DNA of 64,000 nucleotides from JAWKUK01 sp041398605 (GTDB lineage Bacteria > Planctomycetota > UBA1135 > GCA-002686595), in NCBI GenBank assembly GCA_041398605.1, contig JAWKUK010000009.1, positions 186,001 to 250,000 on the forward strand, in the 5' to 3' direction. The position numbers and the translations under genes are program-made. Below the pieces are notes generated by a model. It saw nothing but the letters and a program-made list of their open reading frames with translations, was not told the DNA's origin and did no database searches. Of this stretch, positions 50,940 through 59,862 are shown one piece after another (within the stretch, counting starts at the first letter, position 1; each line of letters opens with the position of its first letter).

Positions 50940-52385
50940 TCACTGGAACGTCACCGACACCGCGTCCGTGAAGTTGCTCGTCAGCGTCGGGTTCGTGTCC
51001 CGGTGCCAAGCCTGGAAGTTCCAGGTCTCGCCGGGTTGCACGGCGACGTGTCCCGTGAGCGTGGGTGCCGGAATCGCGTTCAGGTTCACTTCCAGCGTGA
51101 AGCTGCCGCTCGAACCGGAATCGATCACCTGCCCAGGGCCAACGAGTCGTCCGATGCTGCCGCCGAGGCACAGGTTGCCCTGGCTACCGCCTGCAGCGAG
51201 CACGAGGTCCTGCGCCTGGCTTGTCAGGAAGAAGCCGAAAGAGTTCTGTGGCAGCAGCGTCGCCGTCAGCTCGAGCGCACCCGTCGCAAGGCGCGGGTCG
51301 CCGTTGGCGAGCACGATGCCGCCGCAGCCGGTGCTGTTGGCGACGGTCGGGCGGCAGTAGGTGTTGCCCAGGATGCTGGACTGGACGCGGGTACCGCCCC
51401 CGTCCAAGCCCCGTCCCACGACGACGGTTCCATCCGCACTCACCCCTCGCGCAAACCCCCAAGGGAGGTACCCCGCTCCCAGGCTGCTGAACTCTGTGAG
51501 TTCCTGCATGCCCCCAGTTGCTGTCCAGCGGAACCCGACGTCATCCACAGCGCTTTGAGCTCTGCCAACGACGACGCTGCCGTCTGCGCTGACCCCGTAA
51601 GCTTCGGAACGGGGGCCGCCAAGCGAGCCGAGGTCCTGCATGCCACCTGCGGCCGTCCACCGAAAGGCGCTCGCACCAGTATCCCCGACAACGACGCTGC
51701 CGTCGGCGCTGACGTCGTTCGCAACGCCTGCACCAATGCCCTGCATCCCTCCTGCTGCCGTCCAGCGGAACGCACCATACGTGCTGTGCCCCACGACCAC
51801 GCTTCCGTCCGCGCTCACCCCACGCGCTTCGGAGTAGTCGCTGCCCGGGAGCACTCCGAGGTCCTGCATGCCACCACTGGTCGTCCAGCGAAAGGCGTGG
51901 ACGTTGCCGGTCGTGTGATCAACCCTCGACCAGCCCACCACGACGCTGCCGTCTGCGCTGACCCCGTACGCTTCGGAATAGGGGCCCCCAAGCGTGCCAA
52001 GGTCCTGCATGCCACTGGCCAACGTCCAGCGAAATGGATGAATCTGATAGCCATTGCTCAGGTCCACGCTTCCCACCACGACGCTGCCATCTCCGCTGAC
52101 GTCGTATGCTCTGGACGTGAGGCCGCCAAGCGTGCCGAGGTCTTGGAGTCCACCGGCGGACGTCCAGCGGTAGGCTTGATAGCCAACCGATTGTCCTACA
52201 ATGACGCTCCCATCCTCGCTCACGCCGAGTGCATTGATCGCTCCCAGATCCGTTGACATCGCACACGTCTGCGCGCGCAATGGAGTCGAAAAGTGGGCGA
52301 GAATGACCATCAGGATGGCAGGCCTCGTGGCCATTGCAAGAGGCGAGATAGTGAAGGGCGGCAGAGGCGATGCAGGCTTGCGCAT
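50940..52385 (-). CDS. Secreted HAF-repeat exoprotein with C-terminal tail
   Basis: A 481-residue exported protein with very regular HAF repeats. Starts possible: ATG 52385 (long leader MRKPASPLPPFTISPLAMAT) or ATG 52334 (a classical signal peptide, MATRPAILMVILAHFSTPLR). About eight units of 40-50 residues follow, each with F-R-W-T-x-x-G-G-M-Q-D-L-G and G-V-S-A-D-G-S-V-V-V-G; the same words recur at the DNA level, so the array is young or kept similar by recombination. The end is the shared tail (TYCRPTVANSTGCGGIVL, LLPQNSFGFFLTSQAQ, GGSQGNLCLGGSIGRLVGPG, GETWNFQAWHRDTNPTLTSN). HAF repeats form a propeller-like structure; the role is unknown. Confidence 0.85.
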   Translation of the reverse strand: MRKPASPLPPFTISPLAMATRPAILMVILAHFSTPLRAQTCAMSTDLGAINALGVSEDGSVIVGQSVGYQAYRWTSAGGLQDLGTLGGLTSRAYDVSGDGSVVVGSVDLSNGYQIHPFRWTLASGMQDLGTLGGPYSEAYGVSADGSVVVGWSRVDHTTGNVHAFRWTTSGGMQDLGVLPGSDYSEARGVSADGSVVVGHSTYGAFRWTAAGGMQGIGAGVANDVSADGSVVVGDTGASAFRWTAAGGMQDLGSLGGPRSEAYGVSADGSVVVGRAQSAVDDVGFRWTATGGMQELTEFSSLGAGYLPWGFARGVSADGTVVVGRGLDGGGTRVQSSILGNTYCRPTVANSTGCGGIVLANGDPRLATGALELTATLLPQNSFGFFLTSQAQDLVLAAGGSQGNLCLGGSIGRLVGPGQVIDSGSSGSFTLEVNLNAIPAPTLTGHVAVQPGETWNFQAWHRDTNPTLTSNFTDAVSVTFQ

Positions 52386-52502
52386 GGGGAATCTCGGAGC
52401 TCGGGGGAGAGGGACGGTGGAGTCCACTTGGACCCAACCACCCATGCTCTGTGGTCGCGCCTGCTCCATCAACCTCCCGCGGAATCCCGCGCATTTTCGT
52501 CC

Positions 52503-55500
52503 CTACCGCCCCGTCGAGCCCTCCATGGCCTCCTCGAAGAGCGCCTCGGCCACTGGATCCGGCGGCGAAAGGTCGTCCGCGCGCAGCATGGCGGCGCGCT
52601 CGAACGCCTCGTCCGCGGCTTCACGCTGGCCGCGACCGCGAAGGGCCTGGGAAAGGAACAGGTGGTTCAGCGCGGACGGCTCGAGCCCCGACGCGTCGCG
52701 CAGGTCCATGGCCCGTGCACCAGCCGCATACGCAGCGTCCCAGTCCCCCATGCGAATCTCGGCGAGCGCCTGCGTGTTGAGCGCTTCGACGATCGGCCCG
52801 TCGTCCTCCAGCGCCATCCGATCGTAGAGGGCCACGGACTGCCGGGACGCGTCTTGCGCCACGGCGTACGCGCGCCGGTCCAGCCCGCTTGCGCGAACGA
52901 TGGCCCAGCTCGTCAGATGGAGGGATTCGGCGGTGGCACCTCCACGCACGAGCTCGCGCGCATGGACGACAGCGATGGCTGCCGCTTCGCGCAGAGGCTC
53001 TGCCTTCGCCCCCCGAGCTACGACGTACGCGCTCATCAGATGACGGTGGGCGTAGTCCACGTGGACCTCGATGTGCAGGTGCGTGTGGCACAAGCGTTCG
53101 TAGCCCAGGCGCGTGACCTCAAGCGCTTCCTCCTCTTGGCCGCCCAACTCCCGCAGGGCCAGGCCCAGGACCACGGCACTCCAGCCATCGCCAAGGAGGC
53201 GGCCATCAGCGTCACGGCGGACGCTCATCCGAGCGAAGTGCAGCGCGCGATCACGATCCCTCTTCACAATCCAGTAGTACCGGCTCAGATCCCCCTGGAT
53301 CCGCGATCGGGTTTGATCACTCCCTGGAGTCAGCGCGTCGAGCGAGAAGTGATAGAGCTCGACGAGGTCTTCTCGCGGTTCGCCACCTTGGGCTCCGCAG
53401 CGCGCCGAATACTCGATATAGAGGTCTGACCAGGACTTCAGCCAGCGTGCGATGACCGAGCGGCGCGGGCCATCGATCTCTGCGGAACGAGCGAGGATCC
53501 ATGTCAAGAGCTCCCTTACCTCCGCTCGCAATTCCACGGTCCACGCATCGCCGTCGAGGACTCGGCGGAGCGATCGGAGCTGTTCCATCAGCTCCTCATC
53601 GTCGAGCATGAGTGCGAGAGCCTCGAGGCCGGGGACGTTGCCCGCGGAGTCGAGCGCGCCGGCGAGGCGATCGCGAAGGTGCGCCACGTCTGCGGCCCCT
53701 GTACGCTCGGCGTTCCGCACGAGGCTCGCGAGAAGCGAATTGGTCAGGAAGTGCTGCCCGCCGAGGGGACGCTCGAGCTCAGCGAGAGAGCGCCGCATCG
53801 CCTCCAGCGCTTCGGGCGATGGCGCCTGCTCCCCCGTGGACGCAGCGGCCCGCCAGGCGCGGAAGAGCGTGAGCAGCCAGTGGGACTCCGGCAGTACCGG
53901 CGTGAATCTCGCGAGTGAACGGTCCGCCGACTCCCGCACATCATCCGACCGACCCGCCTGAAACTTGACCTGAAGCCGGAGGTTTTCGACCATCGCCAGC
54001 ATCATGTGGCTCGGCTCGAGGCGTGCGGGGCCCAGGTAGATGCGCTCGGCCCGGTCAAGCCACTTCAGGGAGTCGCTCCAGTCGCCCGGCCCCCATCCGA
54101 TAGCGGAGTACCAAAGCGACATGTCGCCGAGTGCCGACCAGCGCGGGCTCCCCGGCGGCTCATTCTGTAGCGCGGATTCGATGAGGCGCCAGCGGGCCTC
54201 CACCGACTCGTGGTCGAGGGGAAAGCGCCAGGCCTGCGCCCACGAGAGGACCTCGCGAAGGTTCCGATCCAGGCCCGCGTCGTCGCCTGCGATCAGCTCC
54301 AGCAAGGCGGCATGCGTCCTCCCCGGACGCCGCACCTCCTGCCCCACGACTCCCAGGTGCCCCAGCATGAAGTTTCGCGGCGTGAGCACGCTTCGGAGTT
54401 CCGCCGCCGTGGCAGAAGGGTGAGCCTCCAGGAGGTCCGCCGCGAGATTCAGCTGGTCCACGGCCGCGCGGATCTCCCCCTGGCGCCAGTAGGCAGCGCC
54501 GATCGTCTTGCGGACATCGGCCTCCGCCAGGGGATCGTTCACGAACGCGGGTTTCACGAGCTCCGTCGCCTGATCGAGGGCCTCGATCGGGTCGACTCGG
54601 GGATCGTCCGAGAGGAACGGACTCGCATGCTTCATCACCTGCACGAGCGAACTCAGGCTCGACCTCGCCGCCCGTGCGGTGTCCCGCTCGGCGCGGGCGT
54701 CGAGCGCAAAACCGAGTGAGATCACGACGCCGAGGCTGACGACCACTATGAGGACCGCCGCTGCGGCGGCCTGCCTGCGGTTGCGTCGCAGGAACTTGCC
54801 CAACCGATAGCGCGTCGAAGGCGGGCTCGCGTCGACCGGCTCGTCGTTCAGGTGACGCCGGATGTCCGCCGCCAGCGCATCGGCCGTCTCGTAGCGTCGC
54901 GCCCGCGGCTTCTCGAGGGCCTTCATCACGATCCAGTCGAGGTCGCCGCGGACCAGGAGCGACATCTGTCGCAGGGTTCGGGCCGATTGGTGAGCCGTGA
55001 CGCCGGCCGCAGCACTCTGTGTGGTGAGGCGCGTCGATGGCTTCGGAGGGTCATCCTCACGGATGACCCGCAGCAGTTCGTGGAAGCCGGCTCGGATCAG
55101 CGACTGCGCGTCGAAGGGGCGCGTGCCGGTGAGGAGTTCGTAGAGCAGCACGCCGAGGGCGTAGACGTCCGCCCGCGTGTCGATGTCCATCGCGCCCCAG
55201 GAGGCTTGCTCGGGCGCCATATACTCCGGCGTACCGATGAGCTGATGGAACTCGGTGAAGAGCGTTCGCTGGGTCAGCTCGACCGTCGTCGCCTTGGCGA
55301 TGCCAAAGTCGATGACCTTCGGCACGGCCTCGCCGTCCTGGAGCGTGATCAACACGTTGGACGGCTTGAGGTCGCGGTGGATCACGCCTTTCAGGTGCGC
55401 ATGCTGAACCGCCTGACAGACCTTCGCCATGAGTTCCAAGCGCTCACGAATGCCCAGACGGTTCTGGTCGCAGTACTCCGTGATCGGCAGCCCGCGGACC

Positions 55501-55985
55501 AATTCCATGGCGAAGAACGGTCGACCCGCGCCCGTGAGGCCCCCGTCGAAGATCCTCGCAATGTGCGGGTGATCCATCATCGCCAGCGCCTGGCGCTCGG
55601 CCTCGAACCGCGCGATGACCTGCTTGCTGTCCATTCCGAGCTTGATCACCTTGATGGCGACTCGGCGCCGGACCGGCTCGAGCTGGTCGGCCATCCAGAC
55701 GCGCCCGCACCCGCCTTCGCCGATCAACTCGAGCAGCTTGTAGCGCTCGATCTCGTCGCGCTCCTCGTCGACCTCCGCGAACTCCTCGGGCCTCGCCGGA
55801 CGAATACCCCGTGGCGCCAGCCGGGCGCGGCCGTTCTCCAGCTGGAAGAGCTGACCTTCGACCCATTCGCGATGGGGCACGTCAAGGTCCGCCTGGGCGT
55901 CGAGAAAACCGGCGCGTTCGTTCGGAGGCAGATCGCTCGCGGCCAGGAACAGCTCCTTCACGCGGTGGATATCGAGGTTCTCCAT
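52503..55985 (-). CDS. Membrane Ser/Thr protein kinase with long C-terminal region (planctomycete type)
   Basis: An 1160-residue kinase. A short N-terminal segment (MENLDIHRVKELFLAASDLP) is followed by the kinase domain (residues about 82-380): glycine loop ELIGEGGCGRVWMA, Lys114 in VAIKVIKLG, catalytic IHRDLKPSNVLI, DFGIAKA, GTPEYMAPEQ and a C-lobe ending in GDLDWIVMKALEKPRARRYE. A basic stretch (LGKFLRRNRRQ) and a single membrane helix (about 407-428) lead to a long, helical extracytoplasmic part (residues 430-1160) with TPR-like spacing, no clear family. All catalytic residues are intact. Its ATG at 55985 overlaps the sigma factor's stop (TGATG), so both are translated together. It probably acts on that sigma factor or on its control, as in ECF sigma-kinase pairs. 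Confidence 0.92.
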   Translation of the reverse strand: MENLDIHRVKELFLAASDLPPNERAGFLDAQADLDVPHREWVEGQLFQLENGRARLAPRGIRPARPEEFAEVDEERDEIERYKLLELIGEGGCGRVWMADQLEPVRRRVAIKVIKLGMDSKQVIARFEAERQALAMMDHPHIARIFDGGLTGAGRPFFAMELVRGLPITEYCDQNRLGIRERLELMAKVCQAVQHAHLKGVIHRDLKPSNVLITLQDGEAVPKVIDFGIAKATTVELTQRTLFTEFHQLIGTPEYMAPEQASWGAMDIDTRADVYALGVLLYELLTGTRPFDAQSLIRAGFHELLRVIREDDPPKPSTRLTTQSAAAGVTAHQSARTLRQMSLLVRGDLDWIVMKALEKPRARRYETADALAADIRRHLNDEPVDASPPSTRYRLGKFLRRNRRQAAAAAVLIVVVSLGVVISLGFALDARAERDTARAARSSLSSLVQVMKHASPFLSDDPRVDPIEALDQATELVKPAFVNDPLAEADVRKTIGAAYWRQGEIRAAVDQLNLAADLLEAHPSATAAELRSVLTPRNFMLGHLGVVGQEVRRPGRTHAALLELIAGDDAGLDRNLREVLSWAQAWRFPLDHESVEARWRLIESALQNEPPGSPRWSALGDMSLWYSAIGWGPGDWSDSLKWLDRAERIYLGPARLEPSHMMLAMVENLRLQVKFQAGRSDDVRESADRSLARFTPVLPESHWLLTLFRAWRAAASTGEQAPSPEALEAMRRSLAELERPLGGQHFLTNSLLASLVRNAERTGAADVAHLRDRLAGALDSAGNVPGLEALALMLDDEELMEQLRSLRRVLDGDAWTVELRAEVRELLTWILARSAEIDGPRRSVIARWLKSWSDLYIEYSARCGAQGGEPREDLVELYHFSLDALTPGSDQTRSRIQGDLSRYYWIVKRDRDRALHFARMSVRRDADGRLLGDGWSAVVLGLALRELGGQEEEALEVTRLGYERLCHTHLHIEVHVDYAHRHLMSAYVVARGAKAEPLREAAAIAVVHARELVRGGATAESLHLTSWAIVRASGLDRRAYAVAQDASRQSVALYDRMALEDDGPIVEALNTQALAEIRMGDWDAAYAAGARAMDLRDASGLEPSALNHLFLSQALRGRGQREAADEAFERAAMLRADDLSPPDPVAEALFEEAMEGSTGR

Positions 55986-56548
55986 CACTCCATCTCCAGG
56001 CGCATGGCGTGCTGCAGGAACGTCCGAAGGAAGCGCCACTCGCGCTCCACCGTCGCCGTCGAGAGTTCCATCGCGTTCGCCGTCTCCTGGATGGTCAGGC
56101 CGACGAAGCAGCGCAGGTTCACGATCTCGCGCGCCCGCGGGTCACGGGCCTCGAGCTGCTTCAGTGCCGCATCGATCGCCAGCACGTCGACATCCGGCTC
56201 CTCGAGCGGGATCTGCTCCTCGTCGAACGGCTGACGATCGAAGGCGCCGCCATGCTTCTCCTGGGAGCGCCGCCGCGCTCGGTCGACCAGGATGCGTCGC
56301 ATGGACTCGGCTGCCGCCGCGAAGAAATGGCGTCGCCCGTCCCACCGGGCCTCACTCGGCCGGCCCAGACGCAGGTAGGCCTCGTGCACGAGGGCTGTGG
56401 CCTGGAGGGTGTGGCCCGGCTGTTCCCGCGCCATCCGAGCACGCGCGAGGCTCCTCAGCTCGTCGTAGACGACCGGCAGAAGCTCCGCAGCGGAGACCCG
56501 GTCTGTGTCCTCGAGGAGCTGGAGCAGGCGCGTGTTCGGGGCGGTCAT
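55985..56548 (-). CDS. ECF-type RNA polymerase sigma factor (kinase-linked)
   Basis: A 187-residue sigma factor of the ECF family common in planctomycetes (Pfam Sigma70_ECF type). Region 2: AAELLPVVYDELRSLARARM, ATALVHEAYLRLG and RRHFFAAAAESMRRILVDRA with the usual -10 recognition helix. A linker (QPFDEEQIPLEEPDVDVL) precedes region 4: LEARDPRAREIVNLRCFVGL, TIQETANAMELSTATVEREW with the recognition helix. The ATG at 56548 follows an unimpressive leader. There is no anti-sigma gene; the next gene is the Ser/Thr kinase, whose start overlaps this stop. The pair suggests control by phosphorylation. Targets are unknown; the tail-bearing exoprotein genes around it are possible clients, which is speculation. 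Confidence 0.93.
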   Translation of the reverse strand: MTAPNTRLLQLLEDTDRVSAAELLPVVYDELRSLARARMAREQPGHTLQATALVHEAYLRLGRPSEARWDGRRHFFAAAAESMRRILVDRARRRSQEKHGGAFDRQPFDEEQIPLEEPDVDVLAIDAALKQLEARDPRAREIVNLRCFVGLTIQETANAMELSTATVEREWRFLRTFLQHAMRLEME

Positions 56549-56670
56549 CGTGGGGCTAGGGGTGTGGGCGAGCGCGCCTAGTGTTGCCGGCTCAACCCCT
56601 GATGCTCGCATTCTCGGTCTGTTCCACCAGTAATTCCCGGAAAGGACGCGGGGCCGCGCAAGCACCGGGA

Positions 56671-56944
56671 GCCTTCGGAGTCACTCGGGTCCGGACCCTC
56701 TCGGAGCCTCGCCCGCCCCTCGCAGCTCGCGAGGAGCGGGCTTGGGTTGTTGCATCGCCCGAGCGCGGGTACCGTCCGAATGTGGCGCTGTCCCCCATAA
56801 CCGCCCTGATCGCACGCTCTCACGCGCTCGGCATCGCGGCGCACGGACCGGGTTCCGCACCGAACGAGCCTGACTCGCGCGGAGATGAGGCACACCAAGC
56901 ACCACCAGCGGACCTCGGGGTCCGGACCACCCTCTTTCGAGCGC
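56671..56944 (+). repeat. 275-bp interspersed repeat, copy D (complete)
   Basis: It runs from GCCTTCGGAGTCACTCGGG to CCCTCTTTCGAGCGC and agrees with copy C at about 93-95 percent. Both ends hold GGGTCCGGACC. It begins 122 bases upstream of the sigma factor start and ends 100 bases before the start of the next gene, so it separates two divergent promoters. Confidence 0.92.
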
Positions 56945-57045
56945 ATATCCTCCCTATCCTCCCAGGGCCTTGCTTGCGACCCATTGCGCATGGACGGTGC
57001 GTGTTGGATTATCGAGGCGAGCCGCTCTGACCTGTTGACCTTCCC

Positions 57046-58701
57046 ATGATCCGCCTCGGACCACTCGCAATCGCCGCCGTGCTCGCGCTGGCTCCGACAG
57101 CGCGCGCTCAGTCCCCGTTCCCCGCCTCCCCCGTCTGGATCGCGAGTGAGTCGTGCGTCGACACGCTCAATGCGGCAGAACTCGACGGTGACGGTGACTC
57201 CGATGTGCTCTTGGGGAGCTCCTCGACCAGGCGCCTCAGCTGGCTCGAGAACCGTGGGGGTGGGTCCTTCGGGCCCTTGCGCGTCGTCGCGCAGAACCTC
57301 GATGTCCGCGACGTACAACCGGTCGACCTCGACGGAGACGGCGCGCTCGACGTCCTGGTTGCCGCGCGAGCGAACGGTGGCATCTTCTGGGTCAGGAACC
57401 TGGGTGGCTTGGCATTCGCGGCGCCGGCCGCGATCTCGACGGCCTTGCCCGGTGCACGAAGCGTCCGCGCCACCGACCTCGATGGAGATGGTGACAGCGA
57501 CATCGTCGTGGCGGCGGAGTCGGGGGACACGGTGGCCTGGGTGGAGAATCTCGGCGCAGGGGCCTTCGGGGCGCCGCGCCCGATCGACTCGACCATCGAT
57601 AGGCCGACTTGCGTCGCTGTTGGCGACCTCGATGGGGACGGCGACGTCGACATCGTCGCAGGAGCTCACAACGCTGATCTGGTCGCGTGGTACGAGAACT
57701 TGGGGGCCGGCGTGTTCGGTCCGCGGCAGGTCGTGGCACAGCTCACCATGAACTTCCCCGAGGTCAGCGTCGTCGACTACGACGGCGACGGAGTCGAGGA
57801 CATCGTCTTCACTCCCATCGGTTGCTGCCTCGCCGGATGCCGTGGCATCGGAGCAGGTGCCTTCGCGCCGTCTGTCCTCCTTACGATGACGTACTTCTGC
57901 GGCGATCCGACGCCGTTCGAGGTGGCCGACCACGACCTCGACGGTCATGTCGACGTCCTATTAAGTGTCTTCCGTACATACGTCGATTGGGCCCAAGGCC
58001 TGGGCAGTGGCGCGTTCTCGCCGAGCTACGCGGTCCTGACGGACCTGCAAGCTTGCTCGTCCATCGATCGCAAGGCCGTCGTCTCGCTCGATCACGACGG
58101 TGATGGCGACCGGGACGTCATCACCCTCTCCGGGCCGTCGTCCGTAGTTCTCTTCGAGAACAACACGGTCGCCTTCACGGACTGCAACGGCAACGGCGTG
58201 CACGACCCGAACGAGATCACTGCGGGCACCGCCGCGGACCTCGACGGCGACGGCGTCCTCGACGCGTGCGAGGAGCTCGGCGTTCGGTACTGCACGCCCG
58301 CTGTCCCGAATTCCACCGGCTCACCCGCGGAGATCGTCGTGCTTGGGTCCGACGTCGTCGCGGACGACGACGTCGTCCTTGCGGCACGGGGTCTGCCGCC
58401 TCAGTCGGTCGGGTACTTCCTGACGTCGTTGACATCCGGCTCCGTGTTCCCGGTGAGCAACAGTCAGGGCGTCTTCTGCCTCTCCGGTGCCATCGGGCGA
58501 TTCAGGGGACCGGGTCAGCTCGTTCAGGCGAACGCTGGCGGAACCGTCGCGCTCCCGATCGCCCTCGGCCAGCTCCCGACCCCCACGGGGCCGGTGCCCG
58601 CCGTCGCCAACTCCACTTGGAACTTCACGTTGTGGCACCGCGATGCGAACCCGGCGGGGACGTCAAACTTCGCGGACGCCATCTCCGTCACGTTTCACTG
58701 A
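57046..58701 (+). CDS. Secreted FG-GAP/VCBS-repeat protein with C-terminal tail
   Basis: A 551-residue exported protein. The signal peptide is MIRLGPLAIAAVLALAPTAR (cut near AQSP). Residues 40-400 hold about seven FG-GAP/VCBS calcium-binding repeats: ELDGDGDSDVLLGS, DLDGDGALDVLVAA, DLDGDGDSDIVVAA, DLDGDGDVDIVAGA, DYDGDGVEDIVFTP, DHDLDGHVDVLLS and DHDGDGDRDVITL, separated by N-L/G-x-G-x-F-spacers (propeller blades). A dockerin-like DCNGNGVHDPNEI and DLDGDGVLDACEE pair follows. The last 140 residues are the shared tail (RYCTPAVPNSTGSPAEIVVL, SVGYFLTSLTSG, SQGVFCLSGAIGRFRGPGQL, NSTWNFTLWHRDANPAGTSN). Calcium-dependent folding outside the cell is expected. Confidence 0.87.
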   Translation: MIRLGPLAIAAVLALAPTARAQSPFPASPVWIASESCVDTLNAAELDGDGDSDVLLGSSSTRRLSWLENRGGGSFGPLRVVAQNLDVRDVQPVDLDGDGALDVLVAARANGGIFWVRNLGGLAFAAPAAISTALPGARSVRATDLDGDGDSDIVVAAESGDTVAWVENLGAGAFGAPRPIDSTIDRPTCVAVGDLDGDGDVDIVAGAHNADLVAWYENLGAGVFGPRQVVAQLTMNFPEVSVVDYDGDGVEDIVFTPIGCCLAGCRGIGAGAFAPSVLLTMTYFCGDPTPFEVADHDLDGHVDVLLSVFRTYVDWAQGLGSGAFSPSYAVLTDLQACSSIDRKAVVSLDHDGDGDRDVITLSGPSSVVLFENNTVAFTDCNGNGVHDPNEITAGTAADLDGDGVLDACEELGVRYCTPAVPNSTGSPAEIVVLGSDVVADDDVVLAARGLPPQSVGYFLTSLTSGSVFPVSNSQGVFCLSGAIGRFRGPGQLVQANAGGTVALPIALGQLPTPTGPVPAVANSTWNFTLWHRDANPAGTSNFADAISVTFH

Positions 58702-58914
58702 TCCCATGGGCTCATTCGAGCGTGATGACTCTCGAAGCGATGCACGCGAACGAAGCCGGCGACGGCTTCGGCCTTCGGGTGGTATGACCAGAAGTTGTGT
58801 TCCCAGCTGACTTGATCAGGTTGCGACGTGCCCTTGGTGTCACGCATCACCACGACACCCAAGCCCCAACACGGGGAGGGCACGCCACAAGACTGAGAGT
58901 ACGCACATCCACCA

Positions 58915-59830
58915 ACTTCAACCGGCCCCGACGGCCCAAGACGCGCTGAGCGAGCTCTTCAGGGAGGGAGCGAGGCGGATGCTGGTCGCCGCGCTGGATG
59001 TCGAGGTGCAGGAGCACATCGACCGCTTCCAGGGCGTCGTCGACGAGGTCGGCAAGCGCCGGGTCGTTCGCAACGGGTACCTGCCCGAGCGCGAGATCCT
59101 GACCGGTGTCGGACCGGTCCCGGTCAAGCAGCCCAGGGCGCGTGTCCACGGCAAGAGCGAAGACGAGGAGCACCTCGAGTTCAAGAGCAAGCTGATCCCG
59201 CCGTACCTGAAGCAGGCGAAGGACATCACCGAGCTCATTCCCTGGCTCGACCTCCGAGGCATCTCGACCAACGACATGGAGGAGGCCCTCTCGGCGGTCC
59301 TTGGAGAGAACGTGACGGGCCTGTCGCCCGCTTCCGTGGTGCGCTGCAAGCAGGTCTGGGAGGAGGAATTCAAGGCCTGGGAGAAGCGGTCGCTGGCAGA
59401 CAAGCACTACGCTTACGTCTGGGCCGACGGCGTCGACTTCAACGTACGCCTGACCGGTGAGCGAGCGTGCGTGTTGGCCCTGATCGGCGCAACAGCGGAC
59501 GGGAAGAAGGAGCTCTTGGCCGCCCATGACGGCATGCGCGAGAGCGAGCAGTCGTGGACCGAGCTCATCGAGAGGCTGAAGTCGCAGGGACTCGAAGAGG
59601 CGCCGCTTCTGGCCGTCGGAGACGGCTCGCTGGGCTTCTGGAACGCGATCAGCAAGGCGTGGCCAGAGACGCGCTACCAGCGCTGCTGGACTCACAAGGC
59701 TGCGAACGTCCTGAACAAACTCCCGAAGTCGATGCACGAGAACGCCAAGCGCATGCTGCACGACATCTGGATGGCCGAGAGCCGCGCGCTCGCATCCAAG
59801 GCCATGACACGTTCCTCCAATCTCGCTGCG
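58915..59830 (+). mobile_element. IS256-family (mutator) transposase, 3'-truncated
   Basis: The frame (open from 58979 with an ATG, and with sensible sequence from about 58915: AQDALSELFREGARRMLVAA) holds the N-terminal two thirds of an IS256 transposase: GKRRVVRNGYLPEREILTGV, DLRGISTNDMEEALSAVLGE, LSPASVVRCKQVWEEEFKAW, VWADGVDFNVRL with the first catalytic Asp, VGDGSLGFWNAISKAWPETR with the second, QRCWTHKAANVLNKLPKSMH. It loses similarity after MAESRALASKAM (about 59820), so the final 110-120 residues with the catalytic Glu are missing. It lies tail-to-tail with the 59863 gene. 58702-58914 shows nothing else. Confidence 0.87.
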
Positions 59831-59862
59831 ATCGTGGAGGAACGCGCCTGGCACAGTGCTCC

